A stretch of DNA of 64,000 nt from Rhodospirillaceae bacterium (GTDB taxonomy: Bacteria; Pseudomonadota; Alphaproteobacteria; SHVP01). How positions within the stretch are numbered: the stretch's first letter is position 1; each line of letters starts with the position of its first letter. This document shows, one piece after another, positions 46,196 to 54,181 of the stretch. Position numbers and translations under genes: made by a program. The notes below the pieces were generated by a model that was not told where the DNA came from, searched no databases, and was given only the letters and a program-made list of their open reading frames with translations. Where the stretch lies: positions 62,001-126,000 of the forward strand of contig PBKD01000005.1 of the NCBI GenBank assembly GCA_002722055.1, written 5' to 3'.

Positions 46196-46900
46196 TTACT
46201 TTTCACTCTCAGAAACTGCACAAGACCAGATAATTAAACCAAATGCAATTTTGTTAATGAAGTCAGCTAAGTTATAGATAATATTTAATGCAGCTATATC
46301 TCCACCACCTGCATAACCATAAATATAACCTAGTGGGTATATTGCCCAACCAATAGTAACAATTAAACGAAGCGCATTGAAAGCTTTCTTACTTGCTTCA
46401 GTACCTTTTTCTGCACTTATTTTACTAGCTTCACCAGCAAAGATTTCATAAATGATATAAACCCATGCTATTAAACCAATAATAAAGAATACCCATAACA
46501 TTGAAGAACTACCAGAATTAACTTCACCTAAGTAGCCTGCAATTAACATGACTAAGGATGCTATCAATAATCGCCAAAATAAAGATACTGAGACAACAGT
46601 AATTGCAGCTAGTATTAGATAAAATTCAATTATCTGAAGTGGCACTGTTAATATCCAGTCAACATATCTGAATACTGTTGGGCTATCGCCTGTTGAAACA
46701 TAAAATCCACGCATATAAAAATAATGAATTGCAGCTATACCTGTTACCATTGCAGCTACGGTTAATGATGTTTTCCATTTGCCTATTACTCTATCTCTTT
46801 CAACGTAAAAGAAATAAGTTGCAGCTACCATTGCTGCAGAAATTATCCAAAAACTTACACCAACATAGTCATCAGGTTTCAATAAGAACATTTTATCCAT
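46196..46900 (-). CDS. Proteorhodopsin, blue-type
   Basis: Light-driven retinal proton pump of 234 aa and seven transmembrane helices. Proton acceptor D81 and donor E92 lie in RYVDWILTVPLQIIEFYLI, matching D97 and E108 of the reference protein. The acceptor-associated histidine is H59, and the retinal Schiff-base lysine is K217 in FINKIAFGLIIW. The spectral tuning position (105 in the reference) is Q89, which is the blue-absorbing form found in deeper or open-ocean waters. A good ribosome-binding site (AGGAG) precedes the ATG. No carotenoid or retinal gene is in the window. Confidence 0.97.
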   Translation of the reverse strand: MDKMFLLKPDDYVGVSFWIISAAMVAATYFFYVERDRVIGKWKTSLTVAAMVTGIAAIHYFYMRGFYVSTGDSPTVFRYVDWILTVPLQIIEFYLILAAITVVSVSLFWRLLIASLVMLIAGYLGEVNSGSSSMLWVFFIIGLIAWVYIIYEIFAGEASKISAEKGTEASKKAFNALRLIVTIGWAIYPLGYIYGYAGGGDIAALNIIYNLADFINKIAFGLIIWSCAVSESEK

Positions 46901-46941
46901 AGTTTTCTCCTACTTACAAAAATACAAAAAATGTGCTTAAT

Positions 46942-46955
46942 TTGATGCATATCAA
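46942..46955. promoter_or_regulatory. FNR/CRP-type palindrome upstream of proteorhodopsin
   Basis: TTGAT-GCAT-ATCAA is a perfect match to the FNR/FixK-family consensus (TTGAT-N4-ATCAA), extended by one T/A pair on each side. It lies 42 bp before the proteorhodopsin ATG. On the minus strand a TATAAT at 46961-46956 directly abuts it, so a bound protein would cover the transcript start and probably repress. The same core also occurs once inside a coding region at 45281-45294, so chance is possible. Confidence 0.4.
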
Positions 46956-47107
46956 ATTATAAATTGTATAAAATTTACATATATATAAGAATAATTCTTA
47001 ATAAAAGAAAGAAAAATTAATTAAAATTTATAAGTTATTGTAATTATTATATTTTTTTCAAAACCCTAAAATAATTACATATATTTGTAAATAAATTAAA
47101 TCAATTA

Positions 47108-48022
47108 TTATTTATCAGGAGTAATAATATTTACAAGAATTAGACTTATGCTAATAAGTATTAAAGATACCCATACCCAAAGGCTAAGTGTGTCATTAAA
47201 GTATATAAATCCAATTCCAATACCTACTAAAGTAGCGAGATAATTTACCATTGAAAAATAAACTGGACCAGCCCGTTTGATTAATTCAAAAATTAGATAA
47301 AATGCTAGAGCATTATTAGCCATTGCACATAATATCGATATTTCACCCTTTGTTGAAAAATTGTCTGTAAATATCCACCACTCACCAGTTATAAACATAA
47401 CAATCATCATAGAAACGGCGCCAATAATTGTTAAACCAGCTGCAAATTGTATTGAATTACCATTTGGAGGAGTCAGCATAGCTACGCAAATAGTGTTAAG
47501 TGCATAACTTAAGGGTGCTAAAAAACCTAAGATAACCCATGGAGTCATTTCAGGACTAGGCAAACTCGCTTCAGGTAAAATTATAAATAAAACACCAAAA
47601 AGTCCTATCAAAATTCCAAAAATTCTCAATAATCTAAATTTATCTAATCTAGTTATTAAAGCTAAACAGTATGTTGTAACTGGTATTAGAGATAAGCCTA
47701 TACTCAATATACTTGATGGAACTTTTGGGGCAACAAATGTAAAAATTAAATAAGGTATAGTTAAGTTAAGAAGACCGGTAACAGCATAGACTCTAAAATT
47801 TGAAAAATTTAGTGGAGATACTCCATAAATAAAAGAAATAAATGCTAGTATTATTGCTGCACCGAAAGACTGCCAGAAAACTAATGGTATAAATGGTATG
47901 CTATTTTCAGTAGCAATCCTGTTAAACACTAAAACTAAAGCAAACGATAATCCAAGTAATAGTAGCATAATTATAGATATAAGACTAGGGGTATTTGATA
48001 TATTAGCATTTTTTTCTGACAT
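47108..48022 (-). CDS. EamA/DMT family transporter
   Basis: A 304-aa inner-membrane protein with ten hydrophobic segments arranged as two EamA repeats (about residues 15-150 and 160-300). Family hallmarks: FVFNRIATENSIPFIPLVFWQ-like opening in helix 1-2 (LVFNRIATENSIPFIPL), LLRIFGILIGLFGVLFIIL, and the final LATLVGIGIGFIYFNDTLS. DMT transporters usually export amino acids or metabolites. It has its own transcription unit, divergent from the aminotransferase gene. Confidence 0.87.
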   Translation of the reverse strand: MSEKNANISNTPSLISIIMLLLLGLSFALVLVFNRIATENSIPFIPLVFWQSFGAAIILAFISFIYGVSPLNFSNFRVYAVTGLLNLTIPYLIFTFVAPKVPSSILSIGLSLIPVTTYCLALITRLDKFRLLRIFGILIGLFGVLFIILPEASLPSPEMTPWVILGFLAPLSYALNTICVAMLTPPNGNSIQFAAGLTIIGAVSMMIVMFITGEWWIFTDNFSTKGEISILCAMANNALAFYLIFELIKRAGPVYFSMVNYLATLVGIGIGFIYFNDTLSLWVWVSLILISISLILVNIITPDK

Positions 48023-48136
48023 TTATTCAACCTTAGTGTTATATTTATTCATATTCAAAATAAAATAAGTAAATTAAAGATACACTAATTTTATAGAAAA
48101 TAATATTAAAAAGTATTAATAATAATATACATTAAT

Positions 48137-49540
48137 ATGAAAGAAAATATGTTACCTTATAATAAACCAAATATAAATTGGTCTGAAATAGAGAGTTGGG
48201 ATAGAAAGTATTATCTTCATAACACTCAAGCTCAAAATGAATATGTCTTTTTTCCTATTGAAGCAGTTGATAAAAATTATCTTTATTTACCAGATGGTAA
48301 AAGGTTACTTGATTTTCAAAGCCAGTTAGTGTCCGATAATATGGGTCATAGAAATCAAAGAGTTCATGATGAAATCAAAATGGCAATGGAAAGATATGGT
48401 CATATTTTCTTTGGTCTTTGTTCAGACTATAGAGCTAAAGCTGCAAAACTATTAATTAATGATATTATTGGAAACGAAAATTGGGCTGGAAGAGTAAGAA
48501 TACTATCCAGCGGAACTGAAGCTGTCGAAAATGCTATGTCTATGGCTAGGTTATATAGAGGCGCTTCAACTATTTTAACTCAAGAATTATCATATCACGG
48601 TTTAGTCCCAGGTGCGACCCAGTTAGATGGATACAGAGGTAATTTAACAAAAGACACATTTTCAAATGAAAGTCATGATGTTCCTGGTTTTCCAGATAAG
48701 AGATATGTAAATATTCCTGCGCCAGAGTATTCAGATTATATTAACAAGGGTATTTTACCATCATTAAAAGAAACTGAAAAAATTATTAAACATATTGGTT
48801 CAAGTAATATTGCAGGAATTATAACTGAAACGATGTTTGGTGGAGCAAGCTATATGCCTCACACTGATTACTTAAAAGGTATATATGATTTATGCAAGAA
48901 ACATAATATTTTATGGATTTTGGATGATGTTTTGTGCGGTTTTGGTAGGTTAGGTGAGTGGTTTTCTTACCAAATAGAAAAAAATATTTATCCTGATTTG
49001 TTGATAACTGGTAAAGGTTTAAATGGTTGTGCACTTCCTGTTGGAGCAATAATAACCTCAAGAGAAATAGGTGAGTTTTTTGACAAAGCTAGATGGTGGA
49101 GTGGTTCAACCCATGATGCTCATCCTCTTGTTTGTGCTTCTATTGTTGGAAATATTGAATCTATGATAGAGAATGACATTATAAAAACAACCAGGACTAA
49201 AGGTAAATATCTTCATAATAAATTATTAGAGTTAAAATATAAACACCCATGTATTGGTAGAATTTCAGGTAGAGGTATGTACTATTCTGTAGACATGGTT
49301 GATTTAAATGGTGAACCAATTATAAAAGATGATAGAAAAACAAGATTTACAGGAAACTTGTCTAATAATCCAAATAATATTTTTGCAAATTTTTGTATTG
49401 AAAATGGTCTGTTCGCAGGTGGGTTTATGCCTAATACAATTAAAGCTGCCCCACCATTAACCATATCAATAGATGAGATTGATTTTGCTATAGATATTAT
49501 GAATAAAGCTTTTACATATATCGAAGAAAAGTTTCATTAA
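48137..49540 (+). CDS. Class III PLP aminotransferase
   Basis: A 467-aa fold-type I omega-aminotransferase. The PLP lysine is K293 in LLITGKGLNGCALPVGA, the cofactor-binding Asp is in ILDDVLCGFGRLGEWF, and VRILSSGTEAVENAMSMARL binds the cofactor phosphate. Members use omega-amino acids such as beta-alanine, GABA, taurine or polyamines, or pyruvate as acceptor; which applies is not clear. It is followed 13 bp later by an NmrA-like gene. The full length and all PLP contacts are present. Confidence 0.9.
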   Translation: MKENMLPYNKPNINWSEIESWDRKYYLHNTQAQNEYVFFPIEAVDKNYLYLPDGKRLLDFQSQLVSDNMGHRNQRVHDEIKMAMERYGHIFFGLCSDYRAKAAKLLINDIIGNENWAGRVRILSSGTEAVENAMSMARLYRGASTILTQELSYHGLVPGATQLDGYRGNLTKDTFSNESHDVPGFPDKRYVNIPAPEYSDYINKGILPSLKETEKIIKHIGSSNIAGIITETMFGGASYMPHTDYLKGIYDLCKKHNILWILDDVLCGFGRLGEWFSYQIEKNIYPDLLITGKGLNGCALPVGAIITSREIGEFFDKARWWSGSTHDAHPLVCASIVGNIESMIENDIIKTTRTKGKYLHNKLLELKYKHPCIGRISGRGMYYSVDMVDLNGEPIIKDDRKTRFTGNLSNNPNNIFANFCIENGLFAGGFMPNTIKAAPPLTISIDEIDFAIDIMNKAFTYIEEKFH

Positions 49541-49553
49541 TAATAGAGGTTTT

Positions 49554-50405
49554 ATGAGAATTTTACTTACAGGTGCAACCGGTATTACAGGTAAACATAT
49601 TTTAAATTCTTTAATAAAAACAAAAAATGAAATTATCACTTTCTCCAGAAATTCGGTTAAACAAAATATCAAAAACTTAGAGCATAGAACTGGAGATCTT
49701 TATTCTTTGAATGACATAGACTTACTTTTAAAAGATATTGACGTAGTTTATCACATTCCTCCAAATATGCATAAGGATGAGGTTAAGTTATCTTCAAACC
49801 TGCTTAGGTATATTTGTAAGTACAAAATTAAACATTTTGTATATCATTCGGTGCTGCACCCAAATATTAAAAATTTACCACATCATTGGAATAAAATGAT
49901 AGTAGAAGATTTAATTATTAAATCAAAAATAAATTATACTATCATTCAACCTTCTTCATACATGCAAAATATTTTTAATGATAAAAATAATATCACAAAT
50001 AAAAATACCCACTTACTACCTTTTTCATTAAACTCAAAATTATGTATTGTAGATTTAAATGATATTAGTGAGGTTGCATCATTAGTAATAGGTAATAAAA
50101 AACATTTTTTTTCTAAATATGAACTTGCTGGACCAGAAATGTTATCAGGAAATGATAAAGCAAAAATTTTATCAAAAGTATTGGGAAAAAAAATTATAGC
50201 AAGAAGAGAGTCAATTAATGAATTAGAAGAAAAATTATTAATTATGAATGTCAATATAGATGAAATTAAAACTAGGTTGAAAATGTTTGAATATTATTCA
50301 ACTTATGGTTTACCCGGTAATTCAAATATATTAAAATCTCTTCTTCAAAGAAAACCAAAATCTTTTGAGCAATTTATTTTTGATAATAAAAATAAATTTC
50401 AATAA
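49554..50405 (+). CDS. NmrA-like NAD(P)-binding protein
   Basis: A 283-aa atypical short-chain dehydrogenase. The Rossmann motif is MRILLTGATGITGKHIL (GxxGxxG). It lacks the Tyr-x3-Lys catalytic pair of classical SDRs, as in NmrA/HSCARG sensors and in quinone reductase QorB. NWKMIVEDL-like (HHWNKMIVEDLIIKS) and YTIIQPSSYMQN fit this group. It is co-directional with the upstream aminotransferase with a 13-bp gap. A redox sensor or an NADPH reductase are both possible. Confidence 0.82.
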   Translation: MRILLTGATGITGKHILNSLIKTKNEIITFSRNSVKQNIKNLEHRTGDLYSLNDIDLLLKDIDVVYHIPPNMHKDEVKLSSNLLRYICKYKIKHFVYHSVLHPNIKNLPHHWNKMIVEDLIIKSKINYTIIQPSSYMQNIFNDKNNITNKNTHLLPFSLNSKLCIVDLNDISEVASLVIGNKKHFFSKYELAGPEMLSGNDKAKILSKVLGKKIIARRESINELEEKLLIMNVNIDEIKTRLKMFEYYSTYGLPGNSNILKSLLQRKPKSFEQFIFDNKNKFQ

Positions 50406-50543
50406 ATTATATAATATTTTTTAAATTTTTTAAAATTTTCAATAAATACTAAATAAAACTCAATATATTTCTAATAATTTTCTAAATAAATATTAATAAT
50501 TATATTTTTTTGCAAAAAAAATAAAAATAATAAAATATATTTA

Positions 50544-50573
50544 TTGATGTAATTTATTAATAATGATTATAAT
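50544..50573 (+). promoter_or_regulatory. Predicted promoter of the Rieske oxygenase, possibly leaderless
   Basis: TTGATG (50544-50549) and TATAAT (50568-50573) with an 18-bp spacer. The expected start point falls at about 50580, next to the ATG at 50581, so the mRNA may lack a leader. No ribosome-binding site is visible before that ATG, which agrees with leaderless translation. The preceding 175 bp contain nothing else. Confidence 0.45.
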
Positions 50574-50580
50574 TAATTAA

Positions 50581-51666
50581 ATGAATCGTAATAATAATTT
50601 TCTTTATAACTGTTGGTATGTTGCCGCTTGGTCGCATGAGATAACCAATAAAATATTTACAAGAACTATACTGGGTGAGCCAATTGTTTTTTATAGAAAA
50701 AGTAATAATGAAATTGCTGCATTATTAGATCAATGCCCTCATCGGGCAGCTCCTCTATCTACTGGTAAGATTTATGGTGATGATATTCAGTGTGGTTATC
50801 ATGGTTTTAAATTTAACCCACAAGGAGAATGTATTTGGTTACCAGGTCAAAAAAGTATTCCAAAAAAAATTAAAGCTAGAAATTATCCTATTATTGAGCG
50901 TTGGAAATGGGTTTGGATTTGGCTTGGTGATCCTGAAATTGCTGATGAGTCTTTGATACCTAATTTCTGGTGGAATGATAATAAAATGTGGAGTGTTGTA
51001 GAAGGAGATTATTTTTATTTCAAGGGAAACTATCAACTGATTATTGACAATCTTCTTGATGGTTCTCATGTTTCATTTGTTCATGAATCTACACTTGGAA
51101 CTGATGATGTAGCTAATTTTCCGACAAAAACTACTTATGATGATTTAAATGTTAGATCTGAAAGATGGATCATTGATAAACCTCCAGCGCCTATGTATAA
51201 AAAAATTGGAAATTTTAAAACCAATGTTGATAGATGGCAATTAATTGATTTTGTTCCTCCTTCTAGTGTTGTGTTAGACACTGGATCATCAAAAACCGGT
51301 ACCTCTAAGGATAAGGGTATAAACCTAGTTCCAGTCAATTCCATGACCCCTGAAACAATTAATACAACTCATATTTTCTGGGCTCATAATAGAAACTTTA
51401 GTAATCAATCATATAAAATATCTAAACTAATAAAAGATCAAATGACCATTGCTTGGAAAGAAGATTTAGAGATTATGAAGTTGCAACAAAATAATTTAAT
51501 TTCAAATCCAAATTTTCAATTTTCAACTGCTAAGATTGACAAAGCACCTGAAATGGCTAGAAAAATAACAAAAAAACTTATATATGATGAGATAAGTAAT
51601 AATTACTCCACGTCATCTATTAAGAAAAAAATTAAGCAAGGAAATCTATTTGGAGTAAATAATTAG
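50581..51666 (+). CDS. Rieske aromatic ring-hydroxylating oxygenase / O-demethylase (VanA-like)
   Basis: A 361-aa terminal oxygenase subunit. The Rieske [2Fe-2S] ligands are C52, H54 and C71, H74 (DQCPHRAAPLS and QCGYHGFKF). The mononuclear iron site is in DNLLDGSHVSFVHES (H163, H168). Its sequence opens NCWYVAAWSHEI, typical of the vanillate demethylase (VanA) group. It should need an electron-transfer reductase, and none is adjacent. The substrate is probably a methoxylated or hydroxylated aromatic acid. It converges with an SDR gene 4 bp away. Confidence 0.9.
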   Translation: MNRNNNFLYNCWYVAAWSHEITNKIFTRTILGEPIVFYRKSNNEIAALLDQCPHRAAPLSTGKIYGDDIQCGYHGFKFNPQGECIWLPGQKSIPKKIKARNYPIIERWKWVWIWLGDPEIADESLIPNFWWNDNKMWSVVEGDYFYFKGNYQLIIDNLLDGSHVSFVHESTLGTDDVANFPTKTTYDDLNVRSERWIIDKPPAPMYKKIGNFKTNVDRWQLIDFVPPSSVVLDTGSSKTGTSKDKGINLVPVNSMTPETINTTHIFWAHNRNFSNQSYKISKLIKDQMTIAWKEDLEIMKLQQNNLISNPNFQFSTAKIDKAPEMARKITKKLIYDEISNNYSTSSIKKKIKQGNLFGVNN

Positions 51667-51670
51667 AATA

Positions 51671-52426
51671 TTATTTTTTAATAAAATTAAAACCAGCAAA
51701 CGATTGTTGATTTGACATCACTTCAATTCTATTAATATTTATATTTAGAGGAGATCTAATTATAAATTCAATAATTTCGGCAATATTTTTAGATTCAATT
51801 GGATCAAAACCATTGTAAGTTTTTTTTGCTTTTTCTTTATCACCATCAAACCTTACAATCGAAAATTCCGTTTCAGCTGCACCTGGTTCTAGGGAAGTAA
51901 CTCTTATATTTTTATCTGCTAAATCTGCTCTTAGATTAAGAGAGAACTGATGAACAAATGCCTTAGATGCTCCATAAATATTTCCTCCAAAATATGGATA
52001 AGTTCCTGCTACTGAACCTATATTTATTATTTGTCCTTTATTTCGTTTGGTCATTTTTGGTAAAATTGCACGAGTTACATACATCAAACCTTTACAATTT
52101 GTATCTACCATTTCATTCCAATGATCAATTTCAGTTTTGTCAGATGAATTTAGACCTCTTGCAAGACCTGCATTATTTATTAGTACATCAATTTTAGACC
52201 AATTTTTTTCAAGAGAATTTATAGTATTAAAAACTCTATCTTGATCTCTTACATCTAATTCCAAAGGTAAAATTTTATCTGATTTAAGTTTATTTTTTAA
52301 TTTAATGAGCCTATCTAAACGCCTACCAGAAGCAATAACTCTTGCTCCATTTTTTACTAGCCTGATAGTTATAGCCTCACCAAACCCTGATGTTGCACCA
52401 GAAACTAAAATTATTTTATTTTTCAT
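51671..52426 (-). CDS. SDR-family NADP-dependent oxidoreductase (YdfG-like)
   Basis: A 251-aa classical short-chain dehydrogenase. TGxxxGxG motif: SGATSGFGEAITIRLVKNG. The NNAGLARG block, catalytic Ser (NIGSVAGTYPY), and Tyr-x3-Lys in YGASKAFVHQFS are intact. The spacing and FDGDKEKAKKTYNGFDPI resemble 3-hydroxy acid dehydrogenase YdfG, which acts on L-allo-threonine and 3-hydroxypropionate-type acids. It is 13 bp from mazG on the same strand, so the two are probably co-transcribed. Confidence 0.88.
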   Translation of the reverse strand: MKNKIILVSGATSGFGEAITIRLVKNGARVIASGRRLDRLIKLKNKLKSDKILPLELDVRDQDRVFNTINSLEKNWSKIDVLINNAGLARGLNSSDKTEIDHWNEMVDTNCKGLMYVTRAILPKMTKRNKGQIINIGSVAGTYPYFGGNIYGASKAFVHQFSLNLRADLADKNIRVTSLEPGAAETEFSIVRFDGDKEKAKKTYNGFDPIESKNIAEIIEFIIRSPLNININRIEVMSNQQSFAGFNFIKK

Positions 52427-52439
52427 TTTTTCCTATAAA

Positions 52440-53237
52440 TTAAAAAAGTTTACTTTTTTCCCATAAAAATTCTAATTTTTCTTTACTTATTGTATCAAAA
52501 TTTTCATTAAGTTTTTTTATTTCTTTAGATACGTAATTAAATCTTTTTATAAATTTTTTATTGGAATTATAAAGTGCAATTTCTGGGTTTATATTAAAAT
52601 AAGTACTTAGATTTGCAATAGTAAACAGCATATCTCCTAATTCCTCTTCAATTCTATCGATATTTTTTTCATTAATTGCACCTTTTAGTTCACCTGATTC
52701 CTCATTAAGTTTATTAAATATTTCTTTTTCATTTTCAAATTGAAATCTCATTTTTGAAACTTTTTGTTGAATCTTATATGCCTTTAATAAATTTGGAAAT
52801 TCATTATAAGAATTAAGATAAAAAGGTGTGTCTGGATCAATATTTTTTTCAATTTTTTTGATTTCTTCCCAATTTTTATTTATTTGATCAATGCTTATTT
52901 TATTTTTATTAGAATTAAATACATGAGGGTGCCTTCGTATCATTTTTTTATTTATTGTTTTAACTATATCAAAAAAGTTAAACAGATTTTTTTCATTAGC
53001 AATTTGGGCGTAAAATACGATTTGAAGTAATAAATCACCTAGTTCTTCGATAATATTTTTTGTTTTTTTAGATTTTATTGCATCAATAACTTCATATGTT
53101 TCTTCAATGGTGTGATTAATTAAGCTTTCAAATGTCTGTTTTTTATCCCAATCACAACCACTCTGAGGATCTCTCAGTATTGACATTATTGATAATAATT
53201 CTTCAATCTCTTTTATATCATTGTTTCTTTTTGTCAT
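52440..53237 (-). CDS. mazG: Nucleoside triphosphate pyrophosphohydrolase
   Basis: House-cleaning enzyme that hydrolyses non-canonical and canonical NTPs to NMP and pyrophosphate. The 265-aa protein has two MazG domains: LRDPQSGCDWDKKQTFESLI and ETYEVIDAI with EELGDLLLQIVFYA in the first, and EESGELKGAI with EEELGDMLFTIANLS in the second (E-x-x-E-x12-28-E-x-x-D metal sites). RRHPHVFNSNK is a hallmark between them. It is upstream of the SDR gene and divergent from the hydratase gene. Confidence 0.95.
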   Translation of the reverse strand: MTKRNNDIKEIEELLSIMSILRDPQSGCDWDKKQTFESLINHTIEETYEVIDAIKSKKTKNIIEELGDLLLQIVFYAQIANEKNLFNFFDIVKTINKKMIRRHPHVFNSNKNKISIDQINKNWEEIKKIEKNIDPDTPFYLNSYNEFPNLLKAYKIQQKVSKMRFQFENEKEIFNKLNEESGELKGAINEKNIDRIEEELGDMLFTIANLSTYFNINPEIALYNSNKKFIKRFNYVSKEIKKLNENFDTISKEKLEFLWEKSKLF

Positions 53238-53314
53238 TTGAATAAAATTTTGTAATTTAATAATACATAATATATTATACTAATTCTATTTCAACTATTT
53301 AGAAAGTAATTAAA

Positions 53315-54166
53315 TTGAATTCATTCGATCATTATATAAGTTATAATACAAGAATGGGCTTAAATAGTGAATTAGACAAAAGAAAAGTAATATATATTAG
53401 CGAATTAATTTATAAATTTTTCAATGAAAAAGATACAGATGTTAATTTACTTAAAGAAATAAAGAATATTGATTCAAATAATGCTTACATTATTCAAAAT
53501 TATTTTTTATCTAAGATAGACAGACATTTTGATACAAAAATAACTGGATGGAAATTAGGTTTAACCTCTTCAAAATTACAAAAAATATTTAATACTTTAT
53601 CCCCTTGTTATGGGCAAATACGAGAAAAATTTATTTTTAATTCTCCAAAGAAATTAAATTTGTCTCATTTAACAAGAATTGGTATAGAAATTGAAGTTGC
53701 TATAACTTTGTTAAAAGATGTCCCGTCAAATAAAAAAAATTTTACCCGTGAAAGTATTCTTAATTACATCAAATCTTATCATTGTGCCATAGAAATTATT
53801 GATGATAAGGGTATTAATCCAAAAGAAATAGATATTGGAATTTTGATATCTATGAATGTGTTTAATCAATATGTCATTTTAGGAGAAGAAATTCCTAATA
53901 ATAAGTTAAATGATATAAAAAATTTAAACACTAAATTAAGTTTTAATGATAAGATAATTGCTGAGGGAAATACAAATAATGTAATGGAAGATCCGATTAA
54001 TTCATTACTTTGGTTGGTTAATAACGTACATTTAACGGGTAAACTATTAAAAAAAAATGATATTATTATTAGTGGTACTACAATAGAGCCAAAATGGATT
54101 AATTCTAGTGGAGTCATCAAGGCAGAAATAGAAAATTTAGGAAATTGTTTTTTAGAAATTGAATAA
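53315..54166 (+). CDS. 2-keto-4-pentenoate hydratase / FAH-fold enzyme
   Basis: A 283-aa member of the hydratase/decarboxylase branch (MhpD/HpaH/DmpH-like). Signature blocks: TGWKLGLTSSKLQKI, then GIEIEVAITLLKDV with the E-x-E metal site, CAIEIIDDKG, and IISGTTIEPKWINSSGVIKA near the end. The group hydrates or decarboxylates dienoates formed in aromatic meta-cleavage. It lies 15 bp before the DgcA-like gene. The start is uncertain: TTG at 53315 has a weak purine-rich upstream stretch, and ATG at 53354 is an alternative. Confidence 0.83.
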   Translation: MNSFDHYISYNTRMGLNSELDKRKVIYISELIYKFFNEKDTDVNLLKEIKNIDSNNAYIIQNYFLSKIDRHFDTKITGWKLGLTSSKLQKIFNTLSPCYGQIREKFIFNSPKKLNLSHLTRIGIEIEVAITLLKDVPSNKKNFTRESILNYIKSYHCAIEIIDDKGINPKEIDIGILISMNVFNQYVILGEEIPNNKLNDIKNLNTKLSFNDKIIAEGNTNNVMEDPINSLLWLVNNVHLTGKLLKKNDIIISGTTIEPKWINSSGVIKAEIENLGNCFLEIE

Positions 54167-54181
54167 ACAAATGTATTATAT

